Below the pieces are notes generated by a model. The model did not search any database, was not told where the DNA came from, and was given only the letters and a program-made list of their open reading frames with translations. A stretch of DNA of 64,000 nucleotides, from positions 2,480,001 to 2,544,000 of the forward strand of contig NC_007204.1 in NCBI RefSeq assembly GCF_000012305.1. Reading direction: 5' to 3'. Shown here piece by piece: positions 57,779 through 64,000 of this stretch. Source of the stretch: Psychrobacter arcticus 273-4. Its GTDB lineage: Bacteria; Pseudomonadota; Gammaproteobacteria; Pseudomonadales; Moraxellaceae. Made by a program: the position numbers and the translations under genes. How positions within the stretch are numbered: the stretch's first letter is position 1; every line of letters begins with the position of its first letter.

Positions 57779-58792
57779 TTATGTTTTATGGCGGCGACCA
57801 CCGCGAAACACTTGGCTATCGTCATAAAAGCTAAGATTGGCATTTTCAGCCCAAAAGTGTGGCACACCCAAAATAGGTAACGGAGACAGTTTGCGCGGTG
57901 TCAAATCCGGTTGTGATAATAGCGCCTCCATATAATCAGCAACCTTTTGATCTAAATAACAGATACGCTCAGCTAGCGATAAGGCAAAAAATTCTGGGGT
58001 CACATAGATAACGATACTATGAGCGCATAATGCCTTACGTGGTTGTAGTAGCTTTTCTAGCAGGGCATGACCAAAAATATAAACAGCAGCCTGAGAGTCG
58101 CCATCCTGTTCTTTTGGCTTGTCCCACTTTCCACGTGGCTCTACCAAACTCCTTTGCCAATCAAAATCAACCAACGCTTCACCGATACTAGGCTCTGCTG
58201 TCACCAAAATCGCCCCATTCTCATCAAATAGCGTGATGGTATCGCGGACACGCCCGCGACTGGCACCAATACCTTGCTGATCAATCTCAAGCATATGATA
58301 GTAATTGAGCAAGGCTTTGGTTTTGGGGAAAGTGAGCCAAATACTGCCGTTAAACAAGTCATGCAGATTATCGCGTGTCGGAATATTACCAGTCGTGGCG
58401 ATAAAACTCTCATACGCCTCGCCTTCTGGCAACGCATCTTGCGAGACAAACTTTAAGCTTTGGGCTTGGTTGTGCAGCGCCGGTTTGGTTTGCGGCCATG
58501 GTTGTTGTAATCCATCAATCTGCTTCTGTAACCCTGCATTTAAAACCTTAGCAATAATGTCAGGTGTATTTTTGATTTTATCTGGTTGAGTAGAGTCATC
58601 TCTTAAGACACTAAGCTGGGTGATGGCTTTACTGATATAGCTTAACTGGTTTAAATGACACAGCCACGGTGCTTGCCAGTCAATGACTGTGAAGCTGTTA
58701 TCAAGCCTGCTTTCGCATATAGACTGCCCGTTAAAAGCAGTATCAGAAGGAGCATCGAAATCGGGTTTGGCGGGTAAATCAGTGGCGGTCAT
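57779..58792 (-). CDS. DUF3025 family protein
   Basis: 337 residues. The segment DNLHDLFNGSIWLTFPKTKALLNYYH followed by RVRDTITLFDENGAILV is the hallmark I recall for DUF3025, split here over residues 140-220. No catalytic motif is recognisable; proteobacterial members are unstudied. Family call good, function unknown. It is in tandem with acnA, 380 bp away, and divergent from the YdjM-like gene. Confidence 0.82.
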   Translation of the reverse strand: MTATDLPAKPDFDAPSDTAFNGQSICESRLDNSFTVIDWQAPWLCHLNQLSYISKAITQLSVLRDDSTQPDKIKNTPDIIAKVLNAGLQKQIDGLQQPWPQTKPALHNQAQSLKFVSQDALPEGEAYESFIATTGNIPTRDNLHDLFNGSIWLTFPKTKALLNYYHMLEIDQQGIGASRGRVRDTITLFDENGAILVTAEPSIGEALVDFDWQRSLVEPRGKWDKPKEQDGDSQAAVYIFGHALLEKLLQPRKALCAHSIVIYVTPEFFALSLAERICYLDQKVADYMEALLSQPDLTPRKLSPLPILGVPHFWAENANLSFYDDSQVFRGGRRHKT

Positions 58793-58907
58793 ATTGACTA
58801 TCTCTATTAGACGACTGGTTTGTCTATGGTATCATGGAGCGCTTTTTTACGGCTAAACGAGCCGCTCGAAATAGATGTTTTCGCGCGCTATTTATCAATG
58901 AGTTTTT

Positions 58908-59624
58908 ATGGCAAATTTTAACACCCACTTAAATGTTGCATTCATGGTCAGTGGTACGATGAGTCTAACGGTTTACAAAGCGGGATTGATTAATGATTTT
59001 GGGTTTTTGATGTGTGTGGCGCTTGGTACCATCGGTGGGTTGCTGCCTGATTTGGATTCTGATAACTCGACACCGATTAAGCTTGGTTTTAATATCACCT
59101 CATTTATCTTCGCTTTTGGGCTGGTGATGCATTGGCGTAGTGAGCTGAGTTTATTGGCGCTCATTGCCTTATGGCTAGCGGGCTACGGCTCTATGCGTTA
59201 TGTGGTGTTTTCTATTTTTACTAATATGACGGTGCATCGCGGTGTCATCCATTCTGTACCCTATATGGCAATACTGGGGCTTGGGCTAACCTATTTCAGC
59301 TATGATGTTCTGCATCTGCCATTAGCCGTCAGTTGGTTTTATGGTTTGTTTTTATTCGGTGGTGCGCTTGTGCATCTGACATTGGACGAGCTATATAGTG
59401 TGAATTTGATGGGCATGAAAATGAAGCGCTCATCGGGCACGGCTATGAAGTTTTATCAGCATAAAGATAAATGGTGGTATCTGTTACTGTATGTCATTCT
59501 TGCGATTTTGGTTTATTTTGCGCCACCGTTTGATGCCTTTTGGCAGCAGCTGCGTGATCCAGCGCCGTGGGCTCAGCTTAAACTCGGGCTCTGGCCAGAA
59601 ATGATAAAAAATTGGCTAAACTGA
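58908..59624 (+). CDS. YdjM/DUF457 family membrane-bound metal-dependent hydrolase
   Basis: 238 residues with about seven membrane helices. The motifs HLNVAFMVSG, GGLLPDLDSDNSTP, VHRGVIHSVPYM and DELYSVNLMGMKMKRSSGT match the YdjM family, in which conserved His and Asp residues are thought to bind a metal. In E. coli, ydjM belongs to the LexA regulon. It is divergent from the DUF3025 gene. Confidence 0.88.
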   Translation: MANFNTHLNVAFMVSGTMSLTVYKAGLINDFGFLMCVALGTIGGLLPDLDSDNSTPIKLGFNITSFIFAFGLVMHWRSELSLLALIALWLAGYGSMRYVVFSIFTNMTVHRGVIHSVPYMAILGLGLTYFSYDVLHLPLAVSWFYGLFLFGGALVHLTLDELYSVNLMGMKMKRSSGTAMKFYQHKDKWWYLLLYVILAILVYFAPPFDAFWQQLRDPAPWAQLKLGLWPEMIKNWLN

Positions 59625-59667
59625 AACGTCTAGAGCCACCAAAAACGAATAACCACTCGAGTAAACC

Positions 59668-60219
59668 ATGTTATTTTCCATACAGACCTGCCCCTGCCAA
59701 ATCAATCCTGCATTAAACGCTGTAAGCACACCGCTACTTTATCAGGATTGCTGTCAGCCTTATCATGATGGCCTTTATAATCAAGAAGTTGAAGATAGTG
59801 ATGCTATAAGGGCAGACACTGCTGAGCATCTAATGCGCACGCGCTATAGTGCCTTTGTTTTGGTAAAACCAGAATATATCGTCAAGACCACCTTGCCCGC
59901 GCAGCAAGATTTGCTTGATATTAAGGCGATTGAGAATTGGGCAAAAGAGACAGATTGGGCAGGATTAGAAGTCGTCGCGCATACGCCAAAGCTTAGTAAA
60001 CGCCACGCTCAGGTTGAGTTTAAGGCCTACTTCAAGACGCCTGATGGATTACAGGCGCATCATGAATTATCTACCTTTGTAAAAATAAAAAACAAAGCTA
60101 ATAGTGATGCGAGTTGGTACTTTTTAGATCCGACTGTTTCAATGTCTGTCACACAGAAACAGCCGTGTATTTGTGGGTCAGGAGAGAAATTTAAACGCTG
60201 TTGCGGCATGTATATTTAA
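59668..60219 (+). CDS. YchJ-like protein with SEC-C zinc motifs at both ends
   Basis: 183 residues. The N-terminal TCPCQINPA...QDCCQPYHDG and C-terminal KQPCICGSGEKFKRCCGMY are SEC-C type zinc-binding motifs; the middle (RTRYSAFVLVKPEYIVKT; AQVEFKAYFK; WYFLDPT) is the NTF2-like YchJ domain. No biochemical role is established. It follows the YdjM-like gene by 43 bp. Confidence 0.9.
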   Translation: MLFSIQTCPCQINPALNAVSTPLLYQDCCQPYHDGLYNQEVEDSDAIRADTAEHLMRTRYSAFVLVKPEYIVKTTLPAQQDLLDIKAIENWAKETDWAGLEVVAHTPKLSKRHAQVEFKAYFKTPDGLQAHHELSTFVKIKNKANSDASWYFLDPTVSMSVTQKQPCICGSGEKFKRCCGMYI

Positions 60220-60242
60220 CCCATATTAACTATCCGCTAACC

Positions 60243-61166
60243 CTAAACACTCGCCCCAACGGCTCGCGCAATCGCAACCCCTTCCTCAATCGTCAAAAAC
60301 TTACGCTGGCTTGGGCTGTCTTTATAAATGACATCCCCATCTTGAAAGATTAAGCACTCATTGACTGCCAGCTGCTGCCATTTTTCATTTTCAGTCAATG
60401 GCACAGTCACTAGAATAGTCACTTTATCTTTATCAGTGGTCACATCACCAAAGTTAATTGCCAAATCATCATCTGCTAATTTCGCTTCACCAAATGGCGC
60501 TTTTCGCGTGAGATAAAACAATAAGCTGCCGGCATAAGCCAATTGCCATTGACCATTCGATATTAAGCAATTGAACAAACCATTAGCCGATAAATAACGA
60601 CATTGGGTGGTCAAGAAGTTAAACAGCGTTTGGTCATCAGGACGGGTTTTAAAGCTGCTTTTAAGACGGTTCACTAGATAGCAAAACGCCATTTCAGAGT
60701 CGGTCGAACCCACTGGCTGGCAATGTGAGGCATTACCATTGTCTTGCAAGCGCTGACAGCGTTTAATAAATTCGCTATTCATCTGCCCATTATGCGCGAA
60801 TACCCACTGCTCACCCCATACTTCACGGACAAAAGGATGGGTATTCGCCAAGCAATTTTGCCCTTGGGTAGCTTTACGAATATGAGCAATAACATTGATA
60901 GCTTTAATAGGATAATTGTTAACCAAATCAGCAACTGGTGATAAATGGCTTGGGCGATTGTCATGGAACAGTCGCAAACCAGTCGAGGCATTGTCCGACT
61001 TGTCACTATTAGCGCTGTCACTATTAGCACAGTCGCTACGCTCAAAAAACGCAATGCCAAAGCCATCTTCGTGACTATCGGTCATGCCGCCGCGACGACG
61101 AAACCCTGCAAAGCTAAAACCAATATCGGTTGGGATATTACAGTTCATACCTAAAAGTTGACACAT
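60243..61166 (-). CDS. YafJ-family class II glutamine amidotransferase
   Basis: 307 residues. Catalytic Cys2 immediately after the initiator (MCQLLGMNC), with MTDSHEDGFGIAFFE, NYPIKAINVIAHIRKATQG and FAHNGQMNSEF in the expected Ntn-hydrolase order. The acceptor substrate is unknown. Its ATG directly follows the stop of the DUF2007 gene, so the two are translated together. Confidence 0.92.
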   Translation of the reverse strand: MCQLLGMNCNIPTDIGFSFAGFRRRGGMTDSHEDGFGIAFFERSDCANSDSANSDKSDNASTGLRLFHDNRPSHLSPVADLVNNYPIKAINVIAHIRKATQGQNCLANTHPFVREVWGEQWVFAHNGQMNSEFIKRCQRLQDNGNASHCQPVGSTDSEMAFCYLVNRLKSSFKTRPDDQTLFNFLTTQCRYLSANGLFNCLISNGQWQLAYAGSLLFYLTRKAPFGEAKLADDDLAINFGDVTTDKDKVTILVTVPLTENEKWQQLAVNECLIFQDGDVIYKDSPSQRKFLTIEEGVAIARAVGASV

Positions 61167-61427
61167 TTATAGAGTACCGCCGTTATCGTCGTCTGTTTCA
61201 GGCAAGCTTGCCGCGTCCGTATCGATACTATCCAAAATACGCTGAGCACGTACCAAATCGGTATCTTGCACCCATAGCACGATGCCAGAATTCATACCGG
61301 GCATCGCACTCAGCGGTTGTAGAGATACCGTAACACCATTGTTACGTAGCAAATTGGCATGTAGCTCACCTTGGATATTGGTATCGTAGCGTGCCAATTT
61401 GTGCCAGTTATCAACTTGATCGGTCAT
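61167..61427 (-). CDS. DUF2007-like small protein
   Basis: 86 residues. The sequence WHKLARYDTNIQGELHANLLRNNGV followed by LWVQDTDLVRAQRILDSI is the DUF2007 layout: a beta-alpha-beta fold resembling PII-type signalling modules. Acidic tail. The stop codon abuts the YafJ ATG. Confidence 0.85.
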   Translation of the reverse strand: MTDQVDNWHKLARYDTNIQGELHANLLRNNGVTVSLQPLSAMPGMNSGIVLWVQDTDLVRAQRILDSIDTDAASLPETDDDNGGTL

Positions 61428-61480
61428 GAGATCACCTTATAGTTTATAGTTTGGTACCAGAATAAATGAATAAGCAATGC

Positions 61481-62656
61481 TTACGACAATTGATCGACCG
61501 TGTATTCTTTGATTGCGAACTCACTGCTATTGCTTAACTTATCACGCGCTTGTTCAGCTTGAGTAATATTGCTAAAAACACCCACTATTTGAATGTCTTT
61601 CTGAGACGCTAGCAGGTTATCTAGCAATACAAATACTGTATTTTTCGCTTTTTCAACGTGTGACCAATGATAAGCGGCTAGACGCTTCATCAAGTCAGGG
61701 TTTTTGACCATGATGTTATCGCCAGTACGCCCTTCGGTACGGTTATAATGAATGACGTTGAGACGTAGTAGCCAAAAGATAACGGCCGCTTTTGCCAGCA
61801 TAACCGGTAAGGCACGTTTTTCATCTGCGCCAAGCGAGCGTTTAGACTCATAGCCTTGTAAAAACGCTGCCATTTTACTGCGATCAAAATTCACTGACTC
61901 ACCTTGCTCAGCATCGCCCCACGTGGTACAAAAGTCGTTAATAGTAATAGCAATATCCATTACATAATGCTCAACGCTGACTTCGGTAAAGTCCAATAGA
62001 CCTGTCAGAGACTCTTCGCCTTTTTGGCTATTATTTAACGATAAGTTCCATAAAGTATTATCAGCAAACATATCTAAATGACATAAGCCTTTTGGCAAGG
62101 TTGCAAGCGGTAAATCTGTGTAAGACTGCCAAATATCACTCATCAACTTGGCTTCATCAGCTGGCATAAACTGCCTTTCACGGTCACGCACATCGCTCCA
62201 TGGGTATAACGGCACGCCGTATTGTTCGCTTGGCTGTAATGCTTGCAAAGTCTCATGGAGCATTGCTAAAGCGGTGCCAATCTCATGACACATCGCTTGC
62301 GTGGTCTGCTGTGGATGCGAGCCTGCCAAACATGGTACCAATGTAATGGCTTTATTATCATAACGTATGACATAGCATTTTTCTGCGCTATCAACCAATG
62401 ATAACGGCGCCGCTACCGGTAATTTACCATCTAATTGATTGAGGATAACCGCCATTTTTTCGATGTCTTCCAGTGGACGCTCTTCAAATAGCGTAAACAC
62501 ATAAGAGTGCGCGCCATCTACATCATCAGTCGTCTGAATAAACCAGTTAGAGTTTTTGATACCTTGGGTAATTGGAATGGCACACGCGAATGACACGCCA
62601 AAACGTTGGCAAAAGGCAGAAAATTGGTCATCGGTTAACTGGGTATAGACGGACAT
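61481..62656 (-). CDS. thrB: Homoserine kinase, type II (choline kinase-like)
   Basis: 391 residues. APH/choline kinase fold with SVYTQLTDDQFSAFCQRFG, GIKNSNWFIQTT, catalytic loop CHLDMFADNTLW and metal site LLDFTEVSVEHYVMDIAI. The best family is ThrB type II, which phosphorylates L-homoserine in threonine synthesis; other sugar or choline kinases are possible. About 65 residues at the C-terminus (ending VGVFSNITQAEQARDKLSNS...) go beyond the usual length and look like a small beta-alpha-beta domain. Repeat copy F lies 35 bp upstream. Confidence 0.85.
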   Translation of the reverse strand: MSVYTQLTDDQFSAFCQRFGVSFACAIPITQGIKNSNWFIQTTDDVDGAHSYVFTLFEERPLEDIEKMAVILNQLDGKLPVAAPLSLVDSAEKCYVIRYDNKAITLVPCLAGSHPQQTTQAMCHEIGTALAMLHETLQALQPSEQYGVPLYPWSDVRDRERQFMPADEAKLMSDIWQSYTDLPLATLPKGLCHLDMFADNTLWNLSLNNSQKGEESLTGLLDFTEVSVEHYVMDIAITINDFCTTWGDAEQGESVNFDRSKMAAFLQGYESKRSLGADEKRALPVMLAKAAVIFWLLRLNVIHYNRTEGRTGDNIMVKNPDLMKRLAAYHWSHVEKAKNTVFVLLDNLLASQKDIQIVGVFSNITQAEQARDKLSNSSEFAIKEYTVDQLS

Positions 62657-62690
62657 GACATCTCACTTATGGCAATTAAAAAAAGGTATA

Positions 62691-62831
62691 TATAGTCGGT
62701 GAAAAGTAATATCGATACAACACCTACTACTACTGGTGCAAATTTTTCTTGCTTGCTGTGCCTACGCAGACAGAGGCTGCAAAAAAATTACACCAGCAAT
62801 ACGGTAGCGACTTTAAAGTATTTCAACTATA
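62691..62831 (+). repeat. 140-bp palindromic element, copy F
   Basis: 141 bp from TATAGTCGGTGAAAAG to TTTCAACTATA; the left arm has CTACTACTACTGG in place of GTACTGCTGG. It lies in the divergent gap between thrB and hisF, so it must coexist with both promoters or even carry one. Confidence 0.95.
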
Positions 62832-62985
62832 TAGGATAAATATCGGCGGTGATGGCAACGATTGCACCGCTTATACACAAACTTTGGTTAAAAGCGCATT
62901 AATCTTGCGAAAACCTGCCTGAGATGGCGGTGATTTTGCTAGACTAGCGCTTATAGAATGAATTGATTATAAGGTGAAAGACCCT

Positions 62986-63768
62986 ATGTTAGCAAAGCGT
63001 ATCATCCCTTGTTTGGACGTTGATAATGGTCGCGTGGTTAAAGGCGTACAATTTGTCGATATTAAAGACGCGGGCGACCCTGTCGAAGTGGCGAAACGCT
63101 ACAACGAACAAGGCGCCGATGAGATTACTTTTTTGGACATTACTGCGACTAGTGACGAACGTGATACCACCTATCATACCGTTGAGCGTATGGCTGAAAC
63201 GGTATTTGTCCCATTAACCGTCGGCGGCGGTGTACGTAAGATTGCCGATATTCGTAATTTGCTTAATGCAGGCGCCGATAAAGTGGCCATTAACTCAGCA
63301 GCGGTATTTACCCCTGAGTTTGTCGGTGAAGCGGCGCAAAAATTCGGCAATCAATGTATCGTCGTGGCTATCGATGCTAAGCGCGTTGCTGACATTGAAG
63401 TTGATGGCATCATCATGCCACGCTGGGAAATATTTACCCACGGTGGTCGCAAGCCAACGGGCATTGATGCTGTCGCTTGGGCAAGAAAAATGGCTGAACT
63501 TGGCGCCGGTGAATTATTGGTGACCTCGATGGATGGCGATGGCACTAAAAAAGGCTATGATTTAGCGCTTATGAAGCAAATTACCAGCCGCGTGAATGTG
63601 CCCGTCATTGCTTCAGGCGGTGTCGGTAATTTACAGCATTTAGCCGAAGGGGTATTAGAGGGCGGTGTCGATGCCGTCCTTGCTGCCAGTATTTTTCACT
63701 TTGGCGAGTATACCGTTCAGGAAGCCAAAGCGTATATGGCAGCACAAGGCATACAAATGCGTTTGTAA
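62986..63768 (+). CDS. hisF: Imidazole glycerol phosphate synthase, cyclase subunit
   Basis: 260 residues, beta-alpha barrel. The N-terminal [20 protein letters not shown] contains the catalytic Asp; further phosphate-binding motifs are [11 protein letters not shown] and [13 protein letters not shown], with the second catalytic Asp in [13 protein letters not shown]. It makes imidazole glycerol phosphate in histidine synthesis together with HisH. The ATG at 62986 is preceded by AAGGTGA; an in-frame GTG four codons earlier is an alternative. No his genes adjoin it. Confidence 0.97.
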   Translation: MLAKRIIPCLDVDNGRVVKGVQFVDIKDAGDPVEVAKRYNEQGADEITFLDITATSDERDTTYHTVERMAETVFVPLTVGGGVRKIADIRNLLNAGADKVAINSAAVFTPEFVGEAAQKFGNQCIVVAIDAKRVADIEVDGIIMPRWEIFTHGGRKPTGIDAVAWARKMAELGAGELLVTSMDGDGTKKGYDLALMKQITSRVNVPVIASGGVGNLQHLAEGVLEGGVDAVLAASIFHFGEYTVQEAKAYMAAQGIQMRL

Positions 63769-63855
63769 GACGTTGGTAAAATACAAATGTAGCTGCAAAA
63801 AATGTTATCATAGCGCTAACTGCTTATTATCATTTGGTTTTCGTTCATTTAACTG

Positions 63856-63888
63856 CTTATTTAACGGATGATTAGTCCGTTAAATAAG
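63856..63888. terminator. Perfect 13-bp hairpin after hisF
   Basis: CTTATTTAACGGA, 7-nt loop, TCCGTTAAATAAG. There is no T-run, so it is either a weak terminator for hisF or a regulatory hairpin before the next gene. Confidence 0.55.
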
Positions 63889-63958
63889 TGACTTGAACCT
63901 AGCATTATCTTTAGATTCTTATACTTCTATTAATAGCCTATTCAGCAAAGGATTTTTT

Positions 63959-64000
63959 ATGTCAAACCTACAACAGCAGCGCAATGACGTCACTCATATT
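63959..64000 (+). CDS. Start of an unidentified gene (cut by window edge)
   Basis: AAAGGA lies 7 nt before an ATG at 63959; the frame reads MSNLQQQRNDVTHI and runs off the window. Too short to identify. Its spacing from hisF (190 bp, with a hairpin between) suggests a separate unit. Confidence 0.55.
   Translation, partial: MSNLQQQRNDVTHI

Overview
The window looks like a chromosomal segment of a Psychrobacter-type gammaproteobacterium (Moraxellaceae). I infer this from gene content and protein flavour: an OmpR-family regulator that closely matches my memory of Acinetobacter BfmR, paired with a BfmS-type kinase; an atp operon, a dcw (division and cell wall) block and an rpsP-rimM-trmD-rplS operon of gammaproteobacterial type; dksA followed by gluQ; and a moderate-to-low GC content. 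No database was consulted. Almost everything is core genome. There is no prophage, insertion sequence or CRISPR array.

Layout, left to right. 1-8.5 kb: the 5' part of uvrC (runs off the left edge), a DUF3360 permease, a hotdog-fold thioesterase-like gene, the rpsP operon on the minus strand, and an EnvZ-like histidine kinase without an adjacent regulator. 8.6-11.2 kb: bfmS and bfmR, with an intrinsic terminator between them. 11.7-20 kb: the F1Fo ATP synthase genes atpIBEFHAGDC on the minus strand, with atpI set apart by 0.7 kb that contains a terminator and a 37-bp palindrome. 20.4-24 kb: zinc uptake (znuA, then zur-znuC-znuB) around a perfect 23-bp Zur box. 24-30.2 kb: cpdA, dksA-gluQ, and ftsW and murD, which are detached from the main dcw cluster. 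30.7-35.4 kb: a SulP transporter with a tandem universal stress protein, then glnK-amtB behind a sigma-54-like promoter. 35.5-41.7 kb: small exported and unknown proteins, a secreted nuclease, tRNA-Ser, an ElyC/YdcF-like protein, cardiolipin synthase and rlmA. 41.8-50.3 kb: rsmH-ftsL-ftsI-murE-murF-mraY on the minus strand. 50.5-54.5 kb: gltX, tRNA-Ala and tRNA-Glu, a LysE-type exporter, and an AT-rich duplicated-domain protein that may be acquired. 54.5-64 kb: acnA, a run of conserved housekeeping or unknown genes (DUF3025, YdjM, YchJ, YafJ, DUF2007), a type II homoserine kinase, hisF, and the first codons of another gene.

The most distinctive non-gene signal is a family of about 140-bp palindromic intergenic elements: five near-full copies and one strongly diverged copy. 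They have TATAG...CTATA ends and a long stem around a conserved core. In build they resemble the Correia elements of Neisseria. One copy supplies the last codons and stop of gluQ. The diverged copy has changed both stem arms together, which argues that the fold is selected. Other structures of interest are the 37-bp palindrome before atpB, a long hairpin between atpA and atpG, a 32-bp tandem repeat upstream of the DUF3360 gene, and the AT-rich 152-residue protein made of two related halves.
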